Assembly (NCBI RefSeq): GCF_025717515.1
Contig: NZ_JAJIRN010000003.1
Span: 186,001 to 250,000, forward strand
From: Roseateles oligotrophus
GTDB taxonomy: Bacteria; Pseudomonadota; Gammaproteobacteria; Burkholderiales; Burkholderiaceae_C
Direction: 5' to 3'
DNA: 64,000 bases
Below the pieces are notes generated by a model, which saw nothing but the letters and a program-made list of their open reading frames with translations, did not search any database and was not told where the DNA came from. Position 1 is the first letter of the stretch; each line of letters opens with the position of its first letter. The translations under genes and the position numbers were made by a program. Below, in pieces: positions 32,977 to 41,584 of the stretch.

Positions 32977-34284
32977 CTAGCGCCGCTCGGTGAAGGCGAA
33001 CTTTTTCAGCAGGCCATCGGCGTTAAGCAGCAACACCAGCTCGGTGCCGCGCTCGGACGACATGGGTGAGACCTTGGCCGCCTTGGCCGCACTCGCCGCA
33101 ACAGCGGCCAAAGCGGCCTTCGCTTGCGCCGCATCCTCGATGCCTTTCGCCCCCGATAGGCCGGCTATGCCACCCGGTCCAACCAGCCCGGCCAATTCGG
33201 TGAGTCCGGCTGCTCCGGCCCCCGCTGTTGGCTCGGCCGCTAGCTGCCAACAGCGCCAAATCTGCATGCCGTCCTCAAAGCGCAGTACCTTGAATTTGAT
33301 TTTCCCCATCAGGGCGCGAATGTCGGCTTCGCCACTCACGCCGGGCGTCAGCGCTCGAGCGAGCTCGGCGAAGCGATGTTTTGAGTCTTGCAAGCCCAGG
33401 CTTGCCGAGGGATCCGGGCCGTCCATGTACTCGAACACCACCCGCGTCTCGTCGGGCCAACTGAGGTCGCCCAGCGGCAGGCGGAACATGCGGTCGCGCA
33501 GCAAGAAGCCCCAGTCATAGTCCTCGCCTTGCTCGTCAAACAGGCCGTGCAGATTGCGCTGGTTGAGCCTCAAGCGGCGCTCGCCATGCACCAGCGTGAC
33601 CGAAAAAATCGGCCGGTCGGCGAAGTTGCTGGGGCTCCAATCAGGCTTGTCGCATTGATCTTCAAAAGCATTGAAAACCTTGAATAGCAGCCGGACGAAG
33701 CCCTGGTCTGTGCGAGCCAGGCCGCTGCCAAAACCCACCTTGCACTGCAGGCGCAGGTCACCCAGGCGGCGCTCGCCATCGGGCCAGCCGGGCGTGCGGA
33801 TGTCGGCTCGCCAGGTGACGCGCCCATCCGCCAGTTTGCTGCGCACCTCGCTGTCCTGGTCCAGCGCCGCCCAAGCGGGGTCGGCTTTGAATCGGTGTTG
33901 CTCATCCAGCGGGACGGGCGTACGCCCTTGCGCGCCGACCAGACCCAAATCGGCGCGCTGCAGATCGTCGGGGTACTTGCGGGCATAGACGCGGTAGTTC
34001 AAACTGGCTTGCGGTGCCAGTTTGTGATGTTTCTGGAACAGTGATTGCGCCTTGAAGATTTGCTCCAAGGTCTTGCGGTCGCGGGCCATCGTGGACACGC
34101 CTTGCACCTGCACCTGGTGCAGATGGGAGGTGGCCTTGGCGCTGGCTTCTGTCGTCAGCGATGCTTCTTCGGCGGCAGCCGTTTCGGCAGCATTGGGTTC
34201 GCCGCTTGACGCTGCGGCAAGCCCGGAAAAGGAGGCCAGCAGCAGGCTGAAAATCAGCATGGCGGGCCGGATACGGACGGTCAT
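32977..34284 (-). CDS. Secreted protein of unknown function
   Basis: 435 residues. A signal peptide (about 1-25 of ATG 34284; MLIFSLLLASFSGLAAAS) is followed by an Ala/Glu-rich linker and a ~230-residue body of strands and Trp/Asp-rich turns (FKADPAWAALDQDSE, VTWRADIRTPGWPDGERRLGDLRLQC, WGFLLRDRMFRLPLG, MQIWRCWQL). A Gly/Ala-rich low-complexity stretch near residues 355-405 precedes a short C-terminal strand pair (TELVLLLNADGLLKKF). Two cysteine pairs could be disulfides. I recognise no family. The N-terminal extension to 34338 in the same frame is rejected. Confidence 0.72.
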   Translation of the reverse strand: MTVRIRPAMLIFSLLLASFSGLAAASSGEPNAAETAAAEEASLTTEASAKATSHLHQVQVQGVSTMARDRKTLEQIFKAQSLFQKHHKLAPQASLNYRVYARKYPDDLQRADLGLVGAQGRTPVPLDEQHRFKADPAWAALDQDSEVRSKLADGRVTWRADIRTPGWPDGERRLGDLRLQCKVGFGSGLARTDQGFVRLLFKVFNAFEDQCDKPDWSPSNFADRPIFSVTLVHGERRLRLNQRNLHGLFDEQGEDYDWGFLLRDRMFRLPLGDLSWPDETRVVFEYMDGPDPSASLGLQDSKHRFAELARALTPGVSGEADIRALMGKIKFKVLRFEDGMQIWRCWQLAAEPTAGAGAAGLTELAGLVGPGGIAGLSGAKGIEDAAQAKAALAAVAASAAKAAKVSPMSSERGTELVLLLNADGLLKKFAFTERR

Positions 34285-34385
34285 CGGAGGCTCTTGAAAG
34301 GCAAAGATCGGCAGCTTATCGATTTGCCCTCCCGCCATCGCGGGCCGCCCGACGGACCGCAGCCTGGGCGGGATGAATTGCGCTC

Positions 34386-35855
34386 TCAGGGCGCTTTTAG
34401 TGGCGCTTTGATTGGTGCCAGACTCGCCCGGGAAAGCGCCTCCTTGGCGCCCGCCAGCGACTGCAGGCGCTCGCGCAGATAGTCGGCCAAGCGCGGCTGC
34501 TGGCTGAACACGACATTGAACCGGAGGTGCGAGTCAAAAGCATGGCCGGCCGAAAAGGTCGCGCCGCGCACCAACAAAATCTTGTTGCGATAGGCGTCTT
34601 GCACCAGCAACTTCAGGTCAAGCTCGGCGGGCACCGAACCCCATAGAAACATGCCGCCTTCGCCAGGGTGGTCGAGCGTGATGCCGGCCGCAGTCAGTTG
34701 GCGTGCACTGGCGTGGCGGGCCGCCAGCAACTTGGCGTTCAAGCGGTCCAGATGCTTGCGCCAGCGCCCGGCCGCCAAGACCTCCAGCAACACATATTCC
34801 AGCAGCGCCGCACCGGTCAGAACCGAGTAGATTTTCTCGCGCATCAAGGCCTTCAACAGGACGGGGTCGGCGGCGATATAGCCCATGCGCAGCGCCGGGC
34901 TCAAGGCCTTGCAAAAGCTCGAGTAGTAGATCACTCGGTCCAGCCCCGACAGACTGGCGAGCCGCGTGGCATGACCGGGGTTGAATTGGCCTTGCACATC
35001 ATCTTCGGCGATCAGAAAACCATGCTTTTGAGCCAGCACCAGAACCTTGTGCAGATTGGCTGCACTGCTGCTCCAGCCGGTCGGGTTGTGCAGCACGGTC
35101 TGGATGAAGAGCAGGCGCGGCCGGTGAGCCAGGCAGGCGGCTTCCAACTCCTCCAGATCGATGCCGTCCGGGCGGCGAGTGACCGGGATCAGACGTATGC
35201 CCTCTTTGCGCAGCCGGTCGAACATCAAAAAGTAACCGGGGTCTTCCACCAGGACGCAGTCACCCGGCTGTAAAAAAGCCCGGCAGATCAGGTCGATCGC
35301 GTGGGTGCCGCCAAACGTGGTGAGGATGCGGCCGGCGTCGACTGCAATGCTGATGCCGCGCAGCATCATGGCGAGGCGTTCGCGAAGCTCCGGCAAGCCC
35401 TGCGGCGGGCAACGCGAGGCCATGCCGGCGCTGGCTCGCGCCAGCCCGCGCTGCACGGCGGCGGCCGTCACCCCGTCTTCCAGCCAAGTCGCCGGCAGCG
35501 CTCCGCTGCTGGCCAGCAAGACACCTGCGCGTTGGTCGCCCGACTGTTGCACCAGCCAGACGGCCTCCTGCTCTTCGCCCGCCTCCAGCACCGCCGCATC
35601 GGGCAGCACCGGATGGCGCGAGCTTTCGCTGACGAAATAGCCGGCCGTACCCCTCGATTCGATCAGACCCAGCGCGACCAGCCGGTCATAGGCGGTCACG
35701 ACGGTATTAGGGCTGACCTGCAGCTGCGCAGCCAGTTGCCGGATCGACGGCAGACGCGCGCCGGCCGGCATCTGGCCGGCCGCGATCAGCTCGCGCAGGC
35801 GCAGCTCGATCTGGTCGGCCAAGGGCGTAGCGGCATTGCGGTCGAGGGAAAACAT
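34386..35855 (-). CDS. MocR-type GntR/aminotransferase regulator
   Basis: 489 residues. An N-terminal GntR winged helix (about 10-75; LPSIRQLAAQLQVSPNTVVTAYDRLVALGLIE, split) is fused to a class I aminotransferase fold (about 100-470; FGGTHAIDLICRAFLQPGD, EDPGYFLMFDRL, PTGW, and the PLP lysine in SSFCKALSPALRMGY). MocR regulators use PLP or PLP-amino acid adducts as effectors. It is directly downstream of a LysE exporter on the same strand (9-bp gap), so the exporter is the likely target and the pair likely autoregulates. Confidence 0.94.
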   Translation of the reverse strand: MFSLDRNAATPLADQIELRLRELIAAGQMPAGARLPSIRQLAAQLQVSPNTVVTAYDRLVALGLIESRGTAGYFVSESSRHPVLPDAAVLEAGEEQEAVWLVQQSGDQRAGVLLASSGALPATWLEDGVTAAAVQRGLARASAGMASRCPPQGLPELRERLAMMLRGISIAVDAGRILTTFGGTHAIDLICRAFLQPGDCVLVEDPGYFLMFDRLRKEGIRLIPVTRRPDGIDLEELEAACLAHRPRLLFIQTVLHNPTGWSSSAANLHKVLVLAQKHGFLIAEDDVQGQFNPGHATRLASLSGLDRVIYYSSFCKALSPALRMGYIAADPVLLKALMREKIYSVLTGAALLEYVLLEVLAAGRWRKHLDRLNAKLLAARHASARQLTAAGITLDHPGEGGMFLWGSVPAELDLKLLVQDAYRNKILLVRGATFSAGHAFDSHLRFNVVFSQQPRLADYLRERLQSLAGAKEALSRASLAPIKAPLKAP

Positions 35856-35864
35856 GCTTGTAGG

Positions 35865-36455
35865 TTAGCGCAAGAAAGAAATCGCCAACACCAGCAAGGT
35901 GCCGCCCATGCTCAGGTTGAAGATGCGGCGCTTGAGCGGATCGTCCAGCCAACGGCGGATCGCGACGCCGAACAGTGCCCAGGTCGAGGAGATCGGCAGG
36001 CCGACCAAGACACCGGTAACGGTCACCAACAGCGCCCCGACCGGTACGCTCAAACCCGCCGGCATGAAGACGGAGGCCAGCGTGATGGACTTCATCCAGC
36101 TCTTCGGGTTGACCGCCTGGAACAGCGCCGCCTGGGTGATGGTCAAGGGCTTGGCGGCCTCGCCGACCTTCATCGTGCCGAGCTTCCAGGCCAGAAAGAT
36201 CAGATAGAGCGCGCCGGTCACCCGCAGAATCTGGTGCAAGACCGGAAACGCGTTGAACAAGCTGCCCAGGCCCAGGCAGGTGACAAAAGTCAGCAGCGCG
36301 CCACCGACCTGGATGCCGATGATCAGGGGCAGTGCGCGGCGGTAGCCGAAGTTGGCGCCCGAGCTGGCCAGCATCACATTATTAGGCCCTGGCGTGCCCG
36401 ACATCACGAAGCAATAGCTCATCAAGGGCAGCAACTCGGCGGGGGATAACAACAT
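35865..36455 (-). CDS. LysE-family exporter
   Basis: 196 residues, about six transmembrane helices, with the family motif MSGTPGPNNVMLASSGANFGYRRA (split across the first loop) and AVNPKSWMKSITLASVF. Probably exports an amino acid. ATG 36455 has GGAG about 8 bases upstream. First gene of an operon with the MocR regulator. A GGTACAG...CTGTATC dyad at 36512-36546 lies upstream and is a candidate MocR operator. Confidence 0.92.
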   Translation of the reverse strand: MLLSPAELLPLMSYCFVMSGTPGPNNVMLASSGANFGYRRALPLIIGIQVGGALLTFVTCLGLGSLFNAFPVLHQILRVTGALYLIFLAWKLGTMKVGEAAKPLTITQAALFQAVNPKSWMKSITLASVFMPAGLSVPVGALLVTVTGVLVGLPISSTWALFGVAIRRWLDDPLKRRIFNLSMGGTLLVLAISFLR

Positions 36456-36511
36456 GGTCTGGACTCCAACAGCAAGGCCTCGACTGTGGCGGCTTCGGCT
36501 AGATTCGCCAA

Positions 36512-36546
36512 GGTACAGGGAGCGGCCCACAAGCTTGCGCTGTATC
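36512..36546. promoter_or_regulatory. Candidate MocR operator upstream of lysE
   Basis: GGTACAG (36512-36518) and CTGTATC (36540-36546) form an imperfect inverted repeat, six of seven bases paired, centre-to-centre about 28 bp. The site is in the 104-bp region between darcynin's stop and the lysE start. Confidence 0.3.
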
Positions 36547-36559
36547 AGTCGGGCTAGCC

Positions 36560-36892
36560 CTACAAGGCCAAGCCCTGTGCCTCCTCATAGGCCCGGTACC
36601 CATCCTCCCAGGTCGGGATGATGTGGACGATCTCGAAATAGGGCGTGGTGTAGATCGCCGAATCGCGCAGGCCTTCGATGAAGAAGTGCAGCGCCTTGGT
36701 ATCCGGCACCTGCAACATCAGCACATCGCTGCACACGGCCGAATAGGCCTCGGCATCGAAGTGCCGCATCTGTATGCCGGGGTGTTGGGGCAGCAGACTC
36801 AGCACTTCCTGGGCGAAGACCTCGGCGCGTTGGCCTCGGCTCAGGCGCAACCAGGCGGGCAGGGCGTTGACGAGCATGAAACAGGTATTCAT
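36560..36892 (-). CDS. Darcynin-family protein
   Basis: 110 residues: MNTCFMLVNALPAWLRLSRGQ, then SAVCSDVLMLQVPD, FFIEGLRDSAIYTTPYFEIVHIIPTWEDGYRAYE. This matches the darcynin family of small, uncharacterised proteins with a ferredoxin-like (dimeric alpha/beta barrel) pattern. ATG 36892 has GGAGAG 7 bases upstream. It follows the SDR gene by 20 bp, and both diverge from a Crp/Fnr regulator. Confidence 0.85.
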   Translation of the reverse strand: MNTCFMLVNALPAWLRLSRGQRAEVFAQEVLSLLPQHPGIQMRHFDAEAYSAVCSDVLMLQVPDTKALHFFIEGLRDSAIYTTPYFEIVHIIPTWEDGYRAYEEAQGLAL

Positions 36893-36912
36893 AGCGATTC
36901 TCTCCAGAGTGA

Positions 36913-37677
36913 TTAACGTAAAAAAACTTGTTTGATCGTCGTGGGGGCAAGGCGCAAGAGCCAGGGCAGCCAGCGCGCCGGGCCGACCCAGATCTGCGTT
37001 GCCGGCCGGCGCGAGCGCAAGGCCCGCAGCAGGCTGCGCGCCACGGCCTCCGGCGGCAGCTTGTGCTTGCCGCCGCGACCGGCCGTCATCGGCGTGTCCA
37101 CCAACGGCGGAATCAATTCGCTGACCTGCACCCGGCTGCCGCGCAGCTGGGCGCGCAGGCTGCAAGCAAAGGCGCTCAGGCCGGCCTTGCTGGCGTTGTA
37201 GGTGGCCGATCTTTTTTTCGGCACATGGGCCAGGGCGCTGCTGACGAAGACGATGTGAGCGCTGGCCCGTGCTTGCAGATGCGGCAGCAGCGCGCGGGTC
37301 AACTCGATCGGCGCGGCCAGATTGACGAGCAACTCCGCTTCGATGTCGCCGGCGCCGTAGCCCGGTATTTCGAGCAGCAACTCATGCTGAATGCCGGCGC
37401 AATGCACGATGCCGTTCAAGCCCGGCCATTGGCGGGCGGCGTCCAGACCCGCCTGTTCCAAACTACCGAGCCTGCTCAGATCGTGGCTGGCGCTGGCCAC
37501 AATGTTGGGATGGCTGGACTGCAGCTCGGCCAGGCGGGCGGGATCGCGACCCCAGGCAATCACTTGCTGACCCGACTCGGCCAGTTGCAAGGCGATCGCA
37601 CGGCCTAGCCCCGAGCTGGCGCCAGTAACTAGCCAGACCCGTGGCATCGCTGTAGCTAAGGATGTGTTTGAATGCAT
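36913..37677 (-). CDS. Short-chain dehydrogenase/reductase (DltE-like)
   Basis: 254 residues. The Rossmann motif is TGASSGLG (19-26), NAG is replaced by HCAGIQHE, and the catalytic motif is YNASK with Ser upstream (FVSSALAH). This is the DltE/COG3967-like SDR branch. The NAD(P)-dependent substrate is unknown. The C-terminal ~25 residues (WLPWLLRLAPTTIKQVFL) form a hydrophobic helix. It is the first gene of a two-gene operon with darcynin. Confidence 0.9.
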   Translation of the reverse strand: MHSNTSLATAMPRVWLVTGASSGLGRAIALQLAESGQQVIAWGRDPARLAELQSSHPNIVASASHDLSRLGSLEQAGLDAARQWPGLNGIVHCAGIQHELLLEIPGYGAGDIEAELLVNLAAPIELTRALLPHLQARASAHIVFVSSALAHVPKKRSATYNASKAGLSAFACSLRAQLRGSRVQVSELIPPLVDTPMTAGRGGKHKLPPEAVARSLLRALRSRRPATQIWVGPARWLPWLLRLAPTTIKQVFLR

Positions 37678-37706
37678 GCCAAGAACTTTAGGGAGACGGC
37701 GGCGCG

Positions 37707-38300
37707 ATGTCGTTTACAAAAGATAAGCCGGCCGAGGTCATGCTGCTGGATTTGCTGCAAAACCTGGCCGGGCAGCCCTTGCCCGAAAGCGAGGGCTTGA
37801 CGCTGAAGCGGGTCCAGGTGGCGGCCGGCCAGACTCTGTTCGAGTCCGATCGGCCTCACCCTTATGTCTATCTGGTGCGCAAGGGCTTGTTGAAGCTGCA
37901 CTATCTGCTGGCCAATGGGGACGAGTGGATCAAGTCCTTCAGCCATGAAGGCATGTTCTTCGGCAGCCTGACGGCGCTGAAGCACGGCGGCCTGAGCAGC
38001 TTCGACGTGATGGCCGTGGAGGACAGCGAGCTGGAGCGGGTTGACTACTTCGAGCTCGAAGCCTTGGCCGCGCGCCATCCCGCTTGGCTGCTGGCGCTGT
38101 ACCGGGCGATGCAACACTTTGCTGCGCTTAAGGAGGCGCGTGAACGTGAGCTTTTGACCCTGAACCCGGAGCAGCGCTACGCCGCCTTTGTGCAGGCCAA
38201 TGCTAGCCTGAGCGAGCGCCTGCCGAAGAAGGATTTGGCCCGCTATCTGGGCGTCACGCCGGTCAGCCTGAGCCGCATCCGCGCGCGGCTGCGGCCTTGA
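37707..38300 (+). CDS. Crp/Fnr-family transcriptional regulator
   Basis: 197 residues. The cNMP-binding-like beta-roll (about 35-110; AAGQTLFESDRPHPYVYLVRKGLLKLHYLL, split) is followed by a long helix and a short C-terminal HTH (LPKKDLARYLGVTPVSLSRIRARL). No Fnr-type cysteines are present, so it is not an iron-sulfur sensor; the missing cAMP-pocket residues make cAMP unlikely too. It diverges from the SDR-darcynin operon by 29 bp, so it probably controls that operon. AGGGAGA precedes the ATG. Confidence 0.9.
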   Translation: MSFTKDKPAEVMLLDLLQNLAGQPLPESEGLTLKRVQVAAGQTLFESDRPHPYVYLVRKGLLKLHYLLANGDEWIKSFSHEGMFFGSLTALKHGGLSSFDVMAVEDSELERVDYFELEALAARHPAWLLALYRAMQHFAALKEARERELLTLNPEQRYAAFVQANASLSERLPKKDLARYLGVTPVSLSRIRARLRP

Positions 38301-38324
38301 GCCCGGCCCAGCCGGGCGTCCACG

Positions 38325-38990
38325 ATGGCCGAGCTCAAACAGGCATTGGAATTATTGAAGCAGCAGGCGCGCCTCGATCAACTGGGCGCGATGGCCAGAT
38401 TCGGCTTGACGGGTGATGCGCGCCTGGGCTTGTCGATGCCGGCCTTGCGCAGCTTGGGCAAGCAGCTGGGGCCGGACCATCAACTTGCGCTGGCGATGTG
38501 GGACAGCGCCATCCCGGACGCGCAAATCCTCGCAAGCCTGCTAGCCGACCCGCGCCAATTGAGCGTTAGTGAAATGAATCATTGGGTCGCAGGCATGCGA
38601 TCCTGGGATGTCTGCGACCAGGCTTGCTTGAATGCGTTCCGGCGTTCACCGCTGGCTTGGGCGCGCATTCCGGTGTGGGCGCGCAGCGACGAAGAATTCG
38701 TCAAGCGGGCGGCCTTTTCGCTTTTGGCGGTGCTGGCCGTGCATGACAAGCCGCGCGCCGATGCCGACTTCATCGCGATGCTGCCCTTAATCGCTGCGGC
38801 CGCCGATGATGAGCGCAATTTTGTGAAGAAATCGGTCAACTGGGCACTGCGCCAGATCGGCAAGCGCTCAAGCGCGCTGCTGCCTCAGGCGATCGCTTTG
38901 GCCGAGCGGCTGCGCGAGCGGCCGGAAAAAGCGGCGCGCTGGATTGCCACCGACGCCTTGCGTGAGTTGCATCCTCGGCTACATGCGTGA
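38325..38990 (+). CDS. AlkD-like DNA alkylation repair protein
   Basis: 221 residues of HEAT-like helices in the DNA alkylation repair (AlkD) family: LGLSMPALRSLGKQLG, ALAMWDSAIPDAQILASLLAD, WDVCDQACLNAF, ARSDEEFVKRAAFSLLAVLAVHDK, NFVKKSVNWALRQIGKRS. AlkD glycosylases remove bulky cationic lesions such as 3- and 7-methylpurines. It follows the Crp/Fnr gene by 24 bp and overlaps the convergent PEP-CTERM gene by 12 bases. Confidence 0.9.
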   Translation: MAELKQALELLKQQARLDQLGAMARFGLTGDARLGLSMPALRSLGKQLGPDHQLALAMWDSAIPDAQILASLLADPRQLSVSEMNHWVAGMRSWDVCDQACLNAFRRSPLAWARIPVWARSDEEFVKRAAFSLLAVLAVHDKPRADADFIAMLPLIAAAADDERNFVKKSVNWALRQIGKRSSALLPQAIALAERLRERPEKAARWIATDALRELHPRLHA

Positions 38991-39641
38991 GCCGCAGCCG
39001 CGTCGTTTGGCCAGCAAGGCCATCAGGCCGATCGCCATCAGCGCATGGCTGGTGGGCTCGGGCACCGCAGCGGCGGGCGCGAATTTGATGTTGTCGACGC
39101 CGACCCAGTCGTCATGGCTGCCCGGGGCTACCGCGACCTTGGTGATGGCGGCTGCGCTGAAACTCAGCGTTTGTTGGCCAGTCAAGGCAGTGGCACTGAC
39201 CACCCCCAGCAAGCTGGTGCCGTTGTAGGCAAACAGCCGCACATCGGAAGCCTTGGAAATGCCCGCAAAGTCCATGCTGACCGAGCCGACCGGTGCCGAG
39301 AAGTTGATCCAAAAACTTGCGTCACCGTCTTCTGCCACCCAGCCGTTGAAACTATGCAGCATCTTGCCGCTGACCAGCGGCGGCGAGCCGAGGCCGCCCA
39401 GATCGGTGGCGGTGATCGTCATATCGGTGTTGCCGGCCCAGGGCTGGGTCGAGCTCGAGCTGCCCGCGCCGCTGAAGGCATTGGCGCTGAACGTCACACC
39501 GAGCGCACTGTACTGCGTGCTCAACAAGGCGCCTTCGACAAGGTCCTCGAAGGTGATGACAGTGGTGTCGGCGCGGGCAGGCCCGGCGCAGAGCAAGGCC
39601 AGCGTGGCGGCCAAGGTCAGGGTGTTGAACACAAGTTTCAT
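38979..39641 (-). CDS. PEP-CTERM protein with beta-sandwich body
   Basis: 220 residues. A signal peptide (about 1-25, ending PARAD) is followed by a body beginning TTVITFEDLVEGALLSTQYSALGVTFSANAF (split), then DASFWINFSAPVGSVSMDFAG and DDWVGVDNIKFA, the pattern of exported PEP-CTERM beta-sandwich proteins. The tail is VPEPTSHALMAIGLMALLA, then KRRG. AAGGA stands 6 bases before ATG 39641. Function unknown. It probably needs the same exosortase as the other four PEP-CTERM proteins. Confidence 0.9.
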   Translation of the reverse strand: MKLVFNTLTLAATLALLCAGPARADTTVITFEDLVEGALLSTQYSALGVTFSANAFSGAGSSSSTQPWAGNTDMTITATDLGGLGSPPLVSGKMLHSFNGWVAEDGDASFWINFSAPVGSVSMDFAGISKASDVRLFAYNGTSLLGVVSATALTGQQTLSFSAAAITKVAVAPGSHDDWVGVDNIKFAPAAAVPEPTSHALMAIGLMALLAKRRGCGSRM

Positions 39642-39822
39642 GACAGTCCTTTGCAAGTTGGCCGCCAGCTTGCAGCCGTCATTCGGAGCATTCTCAATCC
39701 ACCAGGGTAGGGCCAGCTGAGGATCAACGATTTCGGTGTCGATGTTAATTAGGGTTGTGCCGGGGTAAGCCTGGAAATGGCCGCCCTAGGTGGTCTTGAT
39801 AGTTCAGCTAAACTCGCCGCCC

Positions 39823-40182
39823 ATGCGCCGCCGTTTCACTACCTGTTTGCTGATGTTCTGCCTGTTCTGGCAGTCCTTGGCCTGCGCGGGTTCGGCGGTC
39901 TTGATGGCCAGCGGCAACGAGAAGGTGCATGCCACCCTGCACTTCGAGGGCGCGGCTCATCACCATGACGAGCAAGATCATGCCGATCTGAAGCTCGATG
40001 ATTCGCAGGCTTCGGCGCAGCATTTGATCGATGATGCCTGCGTGCATGCACCGGCCTTGCTGCCTGTTACGCCGCTGCTGCTGCCCGGCCTGAGCCTGGA
40101 TGTGCCGGTCGCCCTGCTCGCGATCGAAGGGCCGCGCCCGTTTTTACCGGGCCTCGAAAGGCCCCCGCGCCTGAACCGCTGA
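39823..40182 (+). CDS. CzcI-like His-rich periplasmic protein
   Basis: 119 residues. A signal peptide with internal Cys residues (about 1-22) is followed by a His/Asp cluster (HFEGAAHHHDEQDHADLKLDD) that should bind divalent metal, and a C-terminus PFLPGLERPPRL resembling the CzcI family encoded at the head of czc operons. CzcI-type proteins are thought to modulate metal-responsive expression. It is the first gene of the 39823-47391 metal-efflux operon. ATG 39823 is preferred to an upstream in-frame start. Confidence 0.72.
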   Translation: MRRRFTTCLLMFCLFWQSLACAGSAVLMASGNEKVHATLHFEGAAHHHDEQDHADLKLDDSQASAQHLIDDACVHAPALLPVTPLLLPGLSLDVPVALLAIEGPRPFLPGLERPPRLNR

Positions 40183-40312
40183 ACCGTCCGCGATGCTGCT
40201 CAGTCCGTTGAGTGGCATCTATGCTTTCGGGTGGCCTCGCTCGCACCATAGGGCTTCGGACAGGAGTCCTTGCGGAGCATGCCGCCGTCTATCTCCTTCA
40301 GGAATAGTTCGC

Positions 40313-41584
40313 GTGAAATCCTCTTTAAGAATCAGGCCCCGGCTCGTCCGCTCGGTCTTGCTGAGCCTGCTTGTCGGCAGCGGCCTGGCTGCGGCGCAGG
40401 CGCAGCCTAGCCAAGCCATCAACCCTCCACGCGCACCCCAACCGTCACTGGCGCAAGCGCTTGAAGCCGCTTGGGCGCGCTCCTTGGAATCCGCCGAAAG
40501 TCGCGGTCAGCTCGGCTTGGCCGCCGCCGAGAGGCGCGTGGCCGAGGCTTGGTTGGCCGGCGCTCCGGCGCTGGAAATTTCGCAGCGCCAAGGCCGCGGC
40601 GCGGCTGCGGCCGGCGCGCGCGAGACCGAAATCGGCGTTCAGTTGCCGCTCTGGCGTTTTGGCCAGCGTCAACTCGGCACCCAGGCGGCGCAGGTCGAGC
40701 AGGACTGGGCGCAAGCGGCCGAGCAGGCGGCGCGCCTGCGTTTGCTCGGTCAATTGCGGGAACTGAGTGGCAGCCTGCATGCCGCACAGGTCGACCTGCA
40801 AATGGCCGAGCTGCAGGCACTGTTGCTGCAGCAGCTGTCGGTCGACGTCGACCGGCGCGTCAAGGCGGGGGACTTGGCGCCGGCCGATGCGCTGGCCGCC
40901 AAGGCCGAGTGGTTATCCGCCAAGGCGCTCGCCAGCGAGGCTGAGCAGGTTTTGCGCGGGCAAGCTTCGGCCTGGCGATTGCTGACCGGATTTGATGCCG
41001 AACCCGCGCCTGAGCCAGCCCTTGATGGCTTGATCGGCGCCCAATCGCCTCAGCAGCATCCGGCTCAGCGACTGCTGGAGCTCGGCGTCGAGCGGGCGCG
41101 CCAACGGGTCGCGCTGGGCCAGGCGCAGCGCGGTGCGCAGCCGGAATTGGGGCTGAGCCTGCGCCAGGAACAGCCGGGTTCCGGCCAGTCGGCTCAGAGC
41201 AGCGTGGCCGTCAGCCTGCGAATGCCCTTCGGCAGTGACCCACCGCAAAGAACGCAGCAACTGGCAGCGGCCTTGGCCGAGCAAGGGCTGGCCCTTGCCG
41301 CCGCCCAGCGCAGCCAGTTGCAGATCGAGGCCGAGCAGGCGCTCGCGCGTGCGCGCTTGAAAAGCTCGGCCGCACAAGAGTCCACCGAACGTGAGCGTGC
41401 GGCCTTGCTGCGTGAGCGAGCGCAGTTGCTGGACAAATCATTCAAGCTCGGCGAAACAGCCTTGCCCGAGCTGCTGCGTGCCCTCAACGCCGCCGCACAA
41501 GCCGACGCCGCCGCCGCGCGACAAGCCCTTGCCCATGCGCTGGCTCAGGCTCGGTTTCAACAAGCATTTGGAGTTTTTCCGTGA
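40313..41584 (+). CDS. czcC: CzcC-type outer-membrane efflux protein (TolC family)
   Basis: 423 residues from GTG 40313 (AGGAA upstream), beginning with a signal peptide (VRSVLLSLLVGSGLAAAQA). The body is two TolC-type repeats of long Ala/Gln/Leu helices (QPSLAQALEAAWARS, GVQLPLWRFGQRQLG, AALAEQGLALAAAQRSQ, FKLGETALPELLRALN). It is the outer-membrane channel of the RND complex. It overlaps the next gene by 4 bases (GTGA). The open frame back to 40193 has no signal character. The metal specificity is not readable here, so the symbol is by family. Confidence 0.85.
   Translation: MKSSLRIRPRLVRSVLLSLLVGSGLAAAQAQPSQAINPPRAPQPSLAQALEAAWARSLESAESRGQLGLAAAERRVAEAWLAGAPALEISQRQGRGAAAAGARETEIGVQLPLWRFGQRQLGTQAAQVEQDWAQAAEQAARLRLLGQLRELSGSLHAAQVDLQMAELQALLLQQLSVDVDRRVKAGDLAPADALAAKAEWLSAKALASEAEQVLRGQASAWRLLTGFDAEPAPEPALDGLIGAQSPQQHPAQRLLELGVERARQRVALGQAQRGAQPELGLSLRQEQPGSGQSAQSSVAVSLRMPFGSDPPQRTQQLAAALAEQGLALAAAQRSQLQIEAEQALARARLKSSAAQESTERERAALLRERAQLLDKSFKLGETALPELLRALNAAAQADAAAARQALAHALAQARFQQAFGVFP

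Noticed and set aside
35301-36449. 382-codon plus-strand frame over the MocR and LysE genes
   Set aside because: Same reason: low-complexity antisense sequence with no recognisable fold.
39652-39667. Sigma-54-like element TGGC-N7-TTGCA upstream of the PEP-CTERM gene (minus strand)
   Set aside because: Spacing is right (GG-N10-GC), but it ends about 12 bases from the start codon, so transcription would begin at the ATG and the AAGGA ribosome site would be lost. Probably chance.
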